Assembly: GCF_014137855.1 (NCBI RefSeq)
Contig: NZ_JACGWT010000008.1
Span: 1-48,272, forward strand
From: Microlunatus kandeliicorticis
Lineage (GTDB): Bacteria > Actinomycetota > Actinomycetes > Propionibacteriales > Propionibacteriaceae
DNA: 48,272 bases
Direction of reading: 5' to 3'
The notes under the pieces are model-generated. The model had not been told where the DNA came from and ran no database searches. It saw nothing but the letters and a program-made list of their open reading frames with translations. Position numbers and translations under genes: made by a program. Below, piece by piece: positions 18,800-28,639 of this stretch; the first letter of the stretch is position 1, and each line of letters opens with the position of its first letter.

Positions 18800-18853
18800 A
18801 CGTCTCTCGGGGCCTGCCCCGAACCTCACCACCCAGATCGACAGGAGTCCGTC

Positions 18854-19348
18854 ATGCCGTCACCGCGCGTGCTCAAGCTGGCCGACCAGATCAAGGTCAT
18901 CACCGCCGAGATGCTCGAGCGGCGGGTCAAGGACCCCCGGCTCGGCTTCGTCACCGTGACCGACGTCCGGCTCACCGGCGACACCCGGGAGGCGACGGTC
19001 TTCTACACGGTGTTCGGTGACGACGCCGAGCAGGCCTCCACCGCCGCCGCGCTCAAGTCGGCCACCGGGATCATCCGCGCCCAGGTCGGCAAGCAGCTCG
19101 GGCTGCGGTTCACCCCGATGCTCAGCTTCGTCCCCGACGCGGTGCCCGAGTCGGCCCGGCACATCGAGGACGCGCTGGCCCGGGCCAAGGCGGGCGACGC
19201 CGAGATCGCCGCGCGCTCGGCCGGGGCCACCTACGCGGGCGAGGCGGACCCCTACCGCCACGACGACGAGACCGACGACGAGACCGACGCCGACGACGAG
19301 GGCGACGCCGACGAGACCGACGCCGACGGGGTCGACGATCGGCGCTGA
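18854..19348 (+). CDS. rbfA: Ribosome-binding factor A
   Basis: 30S maturation factor acting on 16S rRNA helix 1. The KH-type fold is complete (residues 1-115: [60 protein letters not shown]). At 164 aa it is longer than usual because of a C-terminal acidic tail of D/E/T/A repeats (about residues 136-164). ATG start with ACAGGAG upstream. truB follows 25 nt after the stop, or overlaps it if truB uses an earlier non-canonical codon. Confidence 0.94.
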   Translation: MPSPRVLKLADQIKVITAEMLERRVKDPRLGFVTVTDVRLTGDTREATVFYTVFGDDAEQASTAAALKSATGIIRAQVGKQLGLRFTPMLSFVPDAVPESARHIEDALARAKAGDAEIAARSAGATYAGEADPYRHDDETDDETDADDEGDADETDADGVDDRR

Positions 19349-19373
19349 CCGCCGGGCCGACGGCCCGACCGGG

Positions 19374-20261
19374 GTGCTGGTCGTCGACAAGCCGGGCGGC
19401 TGGACCTCGCACCAGGTCGTCGGCCGGGTGCGTCGGCTGCTCGGCACCCGCAAGGTCGGGCACGCCGGCACCCTCGACCCGATGGCCACCGGCGTGCTGG
19501 TGGTCGGCGTGGGCCGGGCGACCCGGCTGCTCGGCCACCTGGCCGCCGGCGACAAGGCCTACACGGCGACCGTCCGGCTCGGCATCGACACCGTGACCGA
19601 CGACGCCGAGGGTGAGCCGACCGCGATCCGCGGCGCGGCCGGGGTCGACCCCGAGCGGGTCGTCGCCGCCCTGCCCGGCTTCACCGGCCCGATCCTCCAG
19701 CGCCCGAGCGCGGTCTCGGCGATCAAGGTCGACGGCGTCCGGTCCTACGCGCGGGTCCGGTCCGGCGAGGAGGTGGAGCTCGCCGCCCGGCCGGTCACCG
19801 TGAGCGCCTTCGTGCTCGAGCGGACCCGGCCCACCGAGGTTGACGGGGTCGCGGTGCTCGACTGCGACGTCCGGGTGGAGTGCAGCGCGGGCACCTACGT
19901 CCGCGCCCTGGCCCGCGACCTCGGAGCACTCCTCGGCACCGGCGGCCACCTGACCGCGCTCCGGCGCACCCGGGTCGGCCGGTTCGGGCTCGACGAGGCG
20001 GTGGTCCTCCCGGGTCGCGACGACCCCGACCCGGAGCCGCCACCGCTGCTCGGGCTCAGGGAGGCGGCCGGCCGGGTCTTCCCGACCGTCCGGCTGGACC
20101 CGGAGACGTCCCGGCAGGTGCTGTTCGGCCGTCGGCTGCCGGGCCTGCGGCTCGCCGACGACCCGACGGCGCTGCTCGGTCCGGACGGCGAGCTGCTCGC
20201 CCTCTACCGTCCCGACGGCCCCGACGCCGTCCCGCTGAGCGTCTTCGTCGCTCCGGCGTGA
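19374..20261 (+). CDS. truB: tRNA pseudouridine-55 synthase
   Basis: Makes pseudouridine 55 in the T-loop of tRNAs. The catalytic motif GTLDPMATGVL is intact, with D35 in this numbering, together with KxGHAGTLD and the ITALRRTRVGRF-like segment (LTALRRTRVGRFGLDEAV); a C-terminal PUA-like region ends the protein. The start is uncertain: GTG 19374 gives VLVVDKPGGWTSH, about 6-12 residues shorter than family members (catalytic Asp is near 41-48 elsewhere), but no ATG, GTG or TTG exists in frame upstream for more than 100 nt. ATC 19338 would give the expected length. It precedes ribF by 16 nt. Confidence 0.9.
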   Translation: MLVVDKPGGWTSHQVVGRVRRLLGTRKVGHAGTLDPMATGVLVVGVGRATRLLGHLAAGDKAYTATVRLGIDTVTDDAEGEPTAIRGAAGVDPERVVAALPGFTGPILQRPSAVSAIKVDGVRSYARVRSGEEVELAARPVTVSAFVLERTRPTEVDGVAVLDCDVRVECSAGTYVRALARDLGALLGTGGHLTALRRTRVGRFGLDEAVVLPGRDDPDPEPPPLLGLREAAGRVFPTVRLDPETSRQVLFGRRLPGLRLADDPTALLGPDGELLALYRPDGPDAVPLSVFVAPA

Positions 20262-20277
20262 GCGAGGGGAGTCCGAC

Positions 20278-21189
20278 GTGGTTGACTGTGCCGCGATGAG
20301 CCAGCGCAGCGTGGTGGTGATCGGCAACTTCGACGGCGTCCACCGCGGTCACACCGCCCTCATCCGGGCGGCCCGTGAGGCGGAACTCGACGCCCAGCTG
20401 GTCGCGGTGACCTTCTGGCCGCACCCGATGTCGGTGATCCGGCCCGACCACGCGCCGGCCCTGCTCAGCAGCCTCGACGAGCGCCGTCGGCTGCTCGCCG
20501 CCGCCGGCGTCCAACGGGTCGAGGTGGTGCCGTTCACCTCCGAGGTCGCGCAGTGGAGCCCGGCCGAGTTCGTCGACCGGGTGCTCCGGCCGCTCGACCC
20601 GGTCCGGGTGGTGGTGGGAGCCAACTTCCGCTTCGGGTTCCGGGCCTCCGGCGACGTCGAGACGCTCGCCGGGCTGCTCGCCGGAACCGCGACGGTGACC
20701 GGGTTGCCGCTGGTCGACGCGCACGCCGGTCCCGACTCCTCGACCCGGGTCCGCGAGGCGATCGCCGCCGGCGACCTCGACCTGGCCGGCGAGCTGCTGG
20801 GCCGGGCCTACCGGTTCACCGGGGTGGTGGTGCACGGCGAGCGCCGGGGCCGCGAGCTCGGCTTCCCGACCGCCAACCTGATCGTCTCCGCCGACCGGGC
20901 CGTCCCACCGGACGGTGTCTACGCCGGCTGGGTGACCCGGCTCGACCCGCCGGGTCAGCCGCGGTGGCCGGCCGCGATCTCGGTCGGCACCAACCCGACC
21001 TTCGACGGCCGGTTCCGCACCGTCGAGTCCTACGTCCTCGACCGGACCGATCTCGACCTCTACGACCTCGAGATCGCCGTCGACTTCGTCCACCGGCTCC
21101 GCGGCCAGATCCGCTACACCGGGCCGGAGGCGCTGATCGAGCAGATGCACCGCGACGTCGACCAGGCGCGCGCGACCCTTCTGCCCTGA
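20278..21189 (+). CDS. ribF: Bifunctional riboflavin kinase / FAD synthetase
   Basis: Phosphorylates riboflavin to FMN and adenylates FMN to FAD. The N-terminal nucleotidyltransferase domain shows GNFDGVHRGH (16-25) and the ISSTRIR-like SSTRVREAI; the C-terminal flavokinase domain shows GRELGFPTANL, DGVYAGWV and SVGTNPTFDG. Length 303 aa is normal. GTG 20278 has GAGGGGA 7 nt upstream; ATG 20296 (MSQRSVVVIG) would also give a complete domain. It is the last gene of the ylxR-ribF cluster. rpsO, usually next, lies 3 kb away beyond two minus-strand genes. Confidence 0.95.
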   Translation: MVDCAAMSQRSVVVIGNFDGVHRGHTALIRAAREAELDAQLVAVTFWPHPMSVIRPDHAPALLSSLDERRRLLAAAGVQRVEVVPFTSEVAQWSPAEFVDRVLRPLDPVRVVVGANFRFGFRASGDVETLAGLLAGTATVTGLPLVDAHAGPDSSTRVREAIAAGDLDLAGELLGRAYRFTGVVVHGERRGRELGFPTANLIVSADRAVPPDGVYAGWVTRLDPPGQPRWPAAISVGTNPTFDGRFRTVESYVLDRTDLDLYDLEIAVDFVHRLRGQIRYTGPEALIEQMHRDVDQARATLLP

Positions 21190-21210
21190 CCACGCCCGGG
21201 TCGCCGGTGG

Positions 21211-21232
21211 CCGACTGAAAGAATTCAGTCGG
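21211..21232 (+). terminator. Hairpin after ribF
   Basis: CCGACTGAA (21211-21219) and TTCAGTCGG (21224-21232) form a perfect 9-bp stem with an AGAA loop, 22 nt after the ribF stop. No T run follows, so it may need other factors. Confidence 0.6.
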
Positions 21233-21236
21233 GCTA

Positions 21237-21265
21237 TTGACGCAATTTCAGGGTCAAACTAGTGT
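21237..21265 (+). promoter_or_regulatory. Strong sigma-70-type promoter without a recognisable gene (TTGACG-17-TAGTGT)
   Basis: TTGACG (21237-21242) and TAGTGT (21260-21265) with a 17-nt spacer, among the closest to consensus in the window. It lies 4 nt after the ribF terminator hairpin and points into a 300-nt region with no convincing coding sequence. Confidence 0.65.
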
Positions 21266-21271
21266 GACCGC

Positions 21272-21404
21272 GATCCCGGGACATTGCCATTGCCGGTTTC
21301 TCGCACGAATAGCCTTGGGGGACATTCGTGTCCGGGCCGGCACCGCGTGTGACATCTCCGTAGGCTCGGTGACCACGTCGAATCGCCACCCTGGTGGCGT
21401 TTTC
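21272..21404 (+). ncRNA. Candidate small RNA bounded by promoter and intrinsic-type terminator
   Basis: The promoter at 21237-21265 predicts a start near 21272. At 21384-21399 CGCCAC and GTGGCG form a 6-bp stem (loop CCTG) followed by TTTT (21400-21403), an intrinsic-terminator layout that is rare in this GC-rich sequence. The interval is locally AT-richer than its neighbours. A frame starting near 21264 is open but has no family resemblance and poor codon bias. An 11-codon ORF from GTG at about 21329, with GGGGGA upstream, is an alternative. Confidence 0.4.
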
Positions 21405-21450
21405 CGCCGAGCCCGCCGCGATGGCGTCCAGGCTCGGCCCGTCGATCTGC

Positions 21451-21507
21451 CAGCTCCCGCTGGGGCCGCCGGGCCTGCTCCGCGACCGGCCGCCCCAGTG
21501 GGAGTTG
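21451..21507 (+). repeat. 22-bp inverted repeat (long hairpin) upstream of the pfkB 3' end
   Basis: Arms 21451-21472 and 21486-21507 pair at 21 of 22 positions when read as plus-strand RNA, including two G-U pairs and one C-C mismatch, around a 13-nt loop. On the minus strand the same two positions would be A-C mismatches, so the structure favours a plus-strand RNA. The remaining sequence 21508-21568 shows nothing recognisable. Confidence 0.65.
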
Positions 21508-21568
21508 CACCGGGTGCCGAATTCCGCGTGAATTCCCTTTCCCTGATCCCGCCGTCCCGCTGATCTGG

Positions 21569-22513
21569 TCAGCTCTCCGGCTGCACCCGGACGCCGGCCG
21601 CCGACGCCCGCGCCTCCGCCCCGTCGAACCGGCCCGGACCCGGCACCGCCGCGTTCGCCGCGCCCGCCGCGGTGGCCAGCGCGAGAGCGGCGGGAAGCGG
21701 GTCGCCGCCGTCGAGGGCGACCAGCAGCCCCGCCAGGAAGCTGTCGCCGCTGCCCACCGGGTAGCGCCCGCGCCGACCCTCGGGCACCGGCGCCCGCCAG
21801 GAGCCGTCGTCGTCGAGCCCGACACAGCCGTGCTCGCCGTCGGTGAGCACGACCGTCGCCCCGCCGGCCCGCTCGCGGACCCGGGCGGCCATCGCCGCCA
21901 GCGACGACGATCCGCTGCCGGCCGCGTCACCGAGCAGCTCGGCCGCCTCGTCGCGGTTGACCTTCACCAGCGCGGGACCGGCGGTCAGCACCGCCTCGAG
22001 CGCCGCCCCGTGGGTGTCCACCGCCACGCTCCGCCCCGCCGCGACGCCGGCCGCGACCAGCTCGGCGAGCGCCGGTCCGGGCAGCCCGCGCGGCGCTCCA
22101 CCGGGGACGGCCAGCCAGCCGGGCCGGTCGCCGAGCACGCCGGCCAGCGTCGACCCGAAGGCGCCCCAGACGTCCTCGGGCACCGGGTCGGCCCAGGCGT
22201 AGAACTCGGTCAGTCCGGGGGCGTCGTCGGCGGCCACCGAGACGCAGACCCGGGTCTCGACCGGCGTCGGCACCACGCTGACCGCGATCCCGGCCGCCTC
22301 GAGCTCGGCGGCCAGCCCGTCGCCGGTGGCCCCTCCCAGCACGGCGACGACGGCGGGAGCGGCGCCGAGGTTCGCCGCGGCGCGGGCCAGGTTGAGCGCC
22401 TTGCCGCCCGCGCAGCGCACCACCTCGAGCGGGCGGTGGATGGCACCGGGGGTCAGCGCGGCGACCCGGTAGGTGATGTCCAGTGACGGCGTCAGCCCTG
22501 CGACGGTGAGCAC
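21569..22513 (-). CDS. PfkB-family sugar kinase (1-phosphofructokinase-like)
   Basis: ATP-dependent carbohydrate kinase of the ribokinase fold, 314 aa. The N-terminal half has the substrate region (TPSLDITYRV, CAGGKALNLARAAANLGA) and the C-terminal half the signature GSGDSFLAGLLVAL with the catalytic Asp. VKVNRDEAAELLG matches the hexose-1-phosphate kinase branch (FruK/LacC). No PTS genes adjoin, so fructose-1-phosphate is only one possibility. GTG start; GAGGCT 6 nt upstream is a weak -10. It lies with the acyl-CoA synthetase gene on the minus strand between ribF and rpsO, which are usually adjacent. Confidence 0.88.
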   Translation of the reverse strand: MLTVAGLTPSLDITYRVAALTPGAIHRPLEVVRCAGGKALNLARAAANLGAAPAVVAVLGGATGDGLAAELEAAGIAVSVVPTPVETRVCVSVAADDAPGLTEFYAWADPVPEDVWGAFGSTLAGVLGDRPGWLAVPGGAPRGLPGPALAELVAAGVAAGRSVAVDTHGAALEAVLTAGPALVKVNRDEAAELLGDAAGSGSSSLAAMAARVRERAGGATVVLTDGEHGCVGLDDDGSWRAPVPEGRRGRYPVGSGDSFLAGLLVALDGGDPLPAALALATAAGAANAAVPGPGRFDGAEARASAAGVRVQPES

Positions 22514-22560
22514 GGGCCCAGCCTCTCAGGCGGCCGGCGACCCGGGCGGTCGGTCCGCCG

Positions 22561-22605
22561 CGCAGGGGTCAGCCGCGCAGGGGTCAGCCGAGCAGGGGTC
22601 AGCCG
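22561..22605. repeat. Three tandem 15-bp repeats spanning a stop codon
   Basis: Units 22561-22575, 22576-22590 (both CGCAGGGGTCAGCCG) and 22591-22605 (AGCAGGGGTCAGCCG). The third unit holds the stop codon of the acyl-CoA synthetase gene; on the minus strand each unit reads as the last codons plus TGA, so the gene end has been duplicated three times. The rest of the 85-nt gap to pfkB is unremarkable. Confidence 0.85.
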
Positions 22606-24035
22606 AGCAGCGACTTCTGCAGCTTGCCCATGGCGTTGCGCGGCAGCGCGGCCACGAACCGCACCTCGCGCGGCCGCTTGTGCACGGAGAGCTCCTCGAC
22701 GACCCAGCCGATCAGCCGTTCGGCCAGGACCCGGTCCGGTTCGTCGGCGGCCGTGGACCCGTCCCGGACGACGTAGGCGACCACCCGTTGTCCGAGGTCG
22801 GCGTCGGGTTCGCCCACTACCGCCGTCTCGGCCACCGCGGGATGGGCCAGCAGCGCCGCCTCGATCTCGCCCGCGCCGATCCGGTAGCCGCCCGAGCTGA
22901 TCAGGTCCTGCTCGGCCCGCCCGAGGATCCGGTGCCGCCCGGTGGCGTCGACCGCGGCCGCGTCCCCGGTGCGGAACCAGCCGTCGGCGGTGAAGACGTC
23001 GCCGGTGTCGGGCCGGCCGTGGTAGCCGCGGAAGACCGTCGTCCCGCGGACCTCGAGCCGCCCGATCTCGCCGGCCGGGACAGGCCGGCCGTCGGTCTCC
23101 ACCACCCGGGTCTCCACCCCGGCGATCGGGTGCCCGACCCAGCCGGGGCCGGAGGCGTCGTCGTGCCGGGTGGCGACGGTGATCAGGGTCTCGGTCATGC
23201 CGTACCGCTCGACCGGGGCACGCCCGGTGGTCGCGGCGAGCGCCTCGGCGACCGGACGGGGGAGTCCGGCGCTGCCCGAGACCAGCAGCCGGGCCCGGGA
23301 CAGCGCGGCCGCCGCGGCCGCGTCGGCGGCGACCCGGCCCCAGACGGTGGGCACGCCGAAGAACAGCGTGCCCCCGGCCTCCGCGGCGGCGGCGTACCCG
23401 GCGGGGGTGGGGCGCCCGGTGTGCACCAGCCGGCTGCCCGTCCGCAGCGCTCCGAGCACCCCGAGCACCAGGCCGTGGACGTGGAACAGCGGCAGCCCGT
23501 GCACCAGCGTGTCGGCCGGGCCCCAGGCCCAGGCCTCGGCCAGCCCGTCGAGGCAGGCCACCACGGCCGCCCGGGTGACCGGGACGCCCTTGGGCAGGCC
23601 GGTGGTACCCGAGGTGTAGAGCAGCAGCGCGACGTCCGGGTCGAGCGGTGCGGCCCCGTCGGTGTGGAGTCGGTGGGGATCTGTGGTGTCGACGGGGGCG
23701 GGGAGCGGGGCGACCGTCCCGTCCGTGCCGACCAGCAGCCGCGCGCCGGCGTCGGCGATCAGGTGGGCGCGCTCGCGGCGCCCGGCGTCCGGCGGCAGCG
23801 GGACGAACGGCACCCCGGCCCGCAGGCAGCCGAGCACCGCCGCCACGGTCACCGTCGACGGCCGCGCCTCGATCGCCACCACGGGCGCCCCGGCCACCGC
23901 GGCGGCGACCCGCTCCGCCGCTCCGGCCAACTCCTCCCCGGTCAGCCGTTCGCCGGCCACCTCGACGTCCGGCAGCACCTCGGGCACGATGTCCGGGACG
24001 GACGATGGTCGCGGTCGGGGGTCTGCAGCAGGCAC
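22599..24035 (-). CDS. Acyl-CoA synthetase (AMP-forming, MatB/FadD-like)
   Basis: Adenylates a carboxylic acid and transfers it to CoA. The 478-aa ANL enzyme shows A3 LLYTSGTTGLPKGVPVT, A5 YGMTET, A7 GWFRTGD, A8 GRAEQDLISSGGYRIGAGEIE and A10 LPRNAMGKLQKSLL with the catalytic Lys. The N-terminal domain is short, as in malonyl-CoA synthetases (MatB), making a small dicarboxylic or short-chain acid plausible; this is inference. GTG 24035 follows TAGCGT by 6 nt on the minus strand, so it is probably leaderless. Its 3' end carries a triplicated 15-bp stop region. Confidence 0.88.
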   Translation of the reverse strand: MPAADPRPRPSSVPDIVPEVLPDVEVAGERLTGEELAGAAERVAAAVAGAPVVAIEARPSTVTVAAVLGCLRAGVPFVPLPPDAGRRERAHLIADAGARLLVGTDGTVAPLPAPVDTTDPHRLHTDGAAPLDPDVALLLYTSGTTGLPKGVPVTRAAVVACLDGLAEAWAWGPADTLVHGLPLFHVHGLVLGVLGALRTGSRLVHTGRPTPAGYAAAAEAGGTLFFGVPTVWGRVAADAAAAAALSRARLLVSGSAGLPRPVAEALAATTGRAPVERYGMTETLITVATRHDDASGPGWVGHPIAGVETRVVETDGRPVPAGEIGRLEVRGTTVFRGYHGRPDTGDVFTADGWFRTGDAAAVDATGRHRILGRAEQDLISSGGYRIGAGEIEAALLAHPAVAETAVVGEPDADLGQRVVAYVVRDGSTAADEPDRVLAERLIGWVVEELSVHKRPREVRFVAALPRNAMGKLQKSLLG

Positions 24036-24041
24036 CCCCGC

Positions 24042-24047
24042 ACGCTA
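24042..24047 (-). promoter_or_regulatory. Leaderless -10 box of the acyl-CoA synthetase gene
   Basis: TAGCGT on the minus strand, 6 nt before the GTG at 24035. It is divergent from the rpsO promoter. Confidence 0.5.
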
Positions 24048-24058
24048 GCCGTCGGGAT

Positions 24059-24088
24059 TTCGCCGCCCTCGGGGCCCGCTGATAAGCT
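24059..24088 (+). promoter_or_regulatory. Putative rpsO promoter (TTCGCC-18-TAAGCT)
   Basis: TTCGCC (24059-24064) and TAAGCT (24083-24088) spaced by 18 nt. The resulting leader of about 140 nt holds the pairing segments described at 24130-24205. Confidence 0.5.
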
Positions 24089-24129
24089 GACAGACGCCGT
24101 CAGGACGGCCGCGGACCACCAAGAGCTCC

Positions 24130-24205
24130 CGCTCACCAGAGATGAACGACCGCCACACGATCTCCTGGCTCCCGTCCGGGGCCGGTGAGCGTGGCGGACG
24201 GGGAG
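24130..24205 (+). promoter_or_regulatory. Candidate S15 autoregulatory leader with crossing helices
   Basis: CGCTCACC (24130-24137) pairs with GGTGAGCG (24184-24191), and CGCCAC (24151-24156) with GTGGCG (24191-24196); the two helices cross, apart from one shared base, as in a pseudoknot. CTCCCGTCC (24169-24177) can also pair with 24196-24205, giving an alternative fold. Ribosomal protein S15 represses its own mRNA through pseudoknot or junction leaders in several phyla. The GGAGGGA ribosome-binding site (24224-24230) lies outside the helices. Confidence 0.4.
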
Positions 24206-24236
24206 CGCCGCGCAACGGACATCGGAGGGAGAGCAC

Positions 24237-24506
24237 GTGTCGATCGACGCTGCCGAGAAGAAGAAGATCATCGACGAGTACGCCACCACGCCTGGTGACA
24301 CGGGCTCGCCCGAGGTGCAGGTCGCGCTGCTCAGCGCCCGGATCGCGCACCTCACCGAGCACTTGAAGGAGCACAAGCACGACCACCACAGCCGTCGTGG
24401 CCTGATGCTGCTGGTCGGCCAGCGCCGCCGGCTGCTCAACTACACGGCCAAGACCGACATCGAGCGGTACCGCTCGCTGATCGAGCGGCTCGGTCTGCGC
24501 CGCTGA
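24237..24506 (+). CDS. rpsO: 30S ribosomal protein S15
   Basis: Primary 16S rRNA-binding protein of the central domain. The 89-aa sequence is complete: [22 protein letters not shown], then [28 protein letters not shown], with the conserved [13 protein letters not shown]-contact segment. GTG start with GGAGGGA 6 nt upstream. pnp follows downstream beyond a strong terminator and a 0.5-kb leader. Confidence 0.97.
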   Translation: MSIDAAEKKKIIDEYATTPGDTGSPEVQVALLSARIAHLTEHLKEHKHDHHSRRGLMLLVGQRRRLLNYTAKTDIERYRSLIERLGLRR

Positions 24507-24513
24507 GACCACG

Positions 24514-24542
24514 GAGCGACCCTCCCCTCGGGAGGGTCGCTC
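24514..24542 (+). terminator. rpsO terminator
   Basis: GAGCGACCCTCCC (24514-24526) and GGGAGGGTCGCTC (24530-24542) form a perfect 13-bp stem with a CTC loop, 7 nt after the rpsO stop, followed by the pyrimidine-rich TTCGGCTTCTG. Confidence 0.85.
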
Positions 24543-24578
24543 TTCGGCTTCTGCGCGCTTCGGTGCAGAATGCGAGAC

Positions 24579-24647
24579 ACAACCGAACGAAACACAACCG
24601 AATGCGACAACCGGATCCCACAATCGAATCCACACACCACAACTGAA
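24579..24647 (+). repeat. Five degenerate ACAACCGAA repeats in the pnp leader
   Basis: ACAACCGAA at 24579 and 24594, ACAACCGGA at 24607, ACAATCGAA at 24620 and ACAACTGAA at 24639 (spacings 15, 13, 13, 19). The tract is A/C-rich, poor in G and T, and much less GC-rich than its surroundings, so as RNA it should be unstructured. Confidence 0.75.
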
Positions 24648-24716
24648 CAGCCATCGATCATCGCGATTGCAATCCACGCCTGCTCGAACGTCCGCGCTGG
24701 ACGCCAGCCCGACGCC

Positions 24717-24905
24717 TCGGTCCTCGGTAGTGGTCTTCGGAGGCTCCTCGACGGAGCCGGCCGCGGACCTCGATCGAAGACCGGCCGCGTCGCCGGGGGA
24801 GGCGGCCGCTGGTCGCCGGGCCCCGGACGGACGCCCGTCCCAGCCTCTCCGAGCACGTGTCGCGAGCACCGAGCCGCAGCCTGCCGCGTCCTCCGACGCG
24901 GACGC
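24717..24905 (+). ncRNA. Structured pnp leader (candidate Actino-pnp RNA)
   Basis: GGTCTTCG (24732-24739) pairs with CGAAGACC (24775-24782), enclosing a GGCTCC/GGAGCC hairpin (24742-24758); a further CCGCGTC/GACGCGG hairpin with CTCC loop is at 24884-24901. The Actino-pnp motif is a known structured RNA found upstream of pnp in actinobacteria, and location and nested-stem layout fit; I cannot match it to the covariance model by eye. The rest of 24543-25015 contains the CA-rich repeats and no credible gene. Confidence 0.5.
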
Positions 24906-25015
24906 CGGCTCCCGGGCCCTGCTGCCGGACGCAGCGCGGCTCCGGTGGGTGGGTTGCAATCCGAACCGGGCGCACGAGAGGTCCCTGCCGGGACCGCGCC
25001 CAGAGAGGATGCCCC

Positions 25016-27213
<2,198 letters not shown>

Positions 27214-27217
<4 letters not shown>

Positions 27218-28533
27218 GCTCACGCGAACACCGACGTCCGGGTGTGACCGCCCGGCGGCCCGTGGGTGGCGAGGTCCGCCACTCCGTGCTGCCGGGCGGT
27301 CTGCGCGTGGTGACCGAGCGCGTCCGCGGCAGCCGCAGCTACAGCCTCGGCTTCTTCGCCGGGGTCGGCTCGCGGCACGAGACCCCGGCCCTGCACGGCG
27401 CCTCGCACTTCCTCGAGCACGCGCTGTTCAAGGGCACTCGGCGCCGGTCCGCGGAGCAGATCTCGGCCGCGGTCGAGGAGGTGGGTGGCGACATCAACGC
27501 CTACACCACCAAGGAGTACACCTGCTTCTACGCGCGGGTGCTGGCCGAGGACGCGGCGCTGGCCACCGACGTGCTGGCCGACATGATCACCGAGTCGACG
27601 CTGCGCAGCGGTGACGTCGAGTCCGAGCGCAACGTGATCATCGACGAGATCTCGATGCACGCCGACGACCCGGCCGACCTGGCCGGCGACCTGGTCTGCG
27701 CGGCGCTGCTGCCCAGCCCGGGTCTCGGGGCGCCGGTGATCGGCAGCCCGGACAGCATCGCGGTGCTCAGCCGCCGCCAGCTGCACGACTTCTGGCGGCG
27801 GCACTACCGGCCCGACAACCTCGTGGTGGCCGCCGTCGGCGCGGTCGACCACGACCGGCTGGTCGAGCAGCTGGCCGGCTTCCCGGGGCTGCTCGAGGCG
27901 CGCGGCCGGGCGCCGCAACCGCGCAGCTGGCCCGCCGGCGTCCCTGAGGGGCCGCGGTTGATCACCCACCCCCGCCGGTTCGAGCAGAGCACGGTGTCGC
28001 TGGCCTATCCCGGCCCGGGTCTGTTCGACGAGGACCGCTTCGCCACCGGCCTGCTGTCGGTGGTGCTCGGCGGCGGCATGTCCTCGCGGCTGTTCGTCGA
28101 GGTCCGCGAGCGGCGCGGGCTGGCCTACGGCATCGAGGCGGGGGAGAGCAGCTACAGCGACGCCGGCTTCTGGAGCGTCGACTGGCAGTGCGCGCCGGGC
28201 AAGGTGGCCGAGATCCTCGGCCTGGTCCAGCAGTGCCTGGCCGAGGTCGTCGAGCACGGGGTCACCGCCGAGGAGCTCCGCCGCGCGCAGGGCCAGATGC
28301 GCGGGCAGACCCTGCTCTCCTACGAGAGCCCGCAGAGCCGGATGAGCCGCTGGGGCAGCTCCACGCTGGCCGCCGACGACCGGAGCATCCCCGACCTGCT
28401 GTCCGGCTACGACGCGGTCACCGTCCCCGACGTCGCCGGGTGCGCCGAGCGGCTGCTCAGCAGCGACCCGGTGCTCTGCGTGGTCGGGCCGCGCAGCGAC
28501 AGCCGCCCGCTCCGCCGGCTGATCCACGCCTGA
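27214..28533 (+). CDS. M16-family (pitrilysin/processing-peptidase-like) zinc peptidase
   Basis: A 439-aa metallopeptidase. The inverted zinc motif HFLEH (residues 65-69) and the downstream glutamate region ([21 protein letters not shown]) are intact in the N-terminal half; the C-terminal half carries the non-catalytic M16 repeat ([27 protein letters not shown]). Length fits single-chain bacterial processing-peptidase homologues. GTG 27214 overlaps the pnp stop, so translation is coupled; the pnp-M16 pair is conserved across actinobacteria and many other bacteria, hinting at a shared but unproven role. Confidence 0.93.
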
Positions 28534-28639
28534 GCGGGTCACCACAACCGGTCGACGCGCCCGCGGTGCCGGCCCTGCGCTCGTCGGCCGGACCGGTCAG
28601 CGGTGGCTGGTGTCGTCGGGCGGGCTGTCCGGCCACCGG

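Noticed and set aside
20262-20277. FMN riboswitch before ribF
   Set aside because: Only 16 nt separate truB and ribF; there is no room for the aptamer.
21237-21563. Possible 108-aa protein after ribF
   Set aside because: It would start inside the promoter -35 (TTG 21237), has no ribosome-binding site and no recognisable domain, and is crossed by a terminator hairpin.
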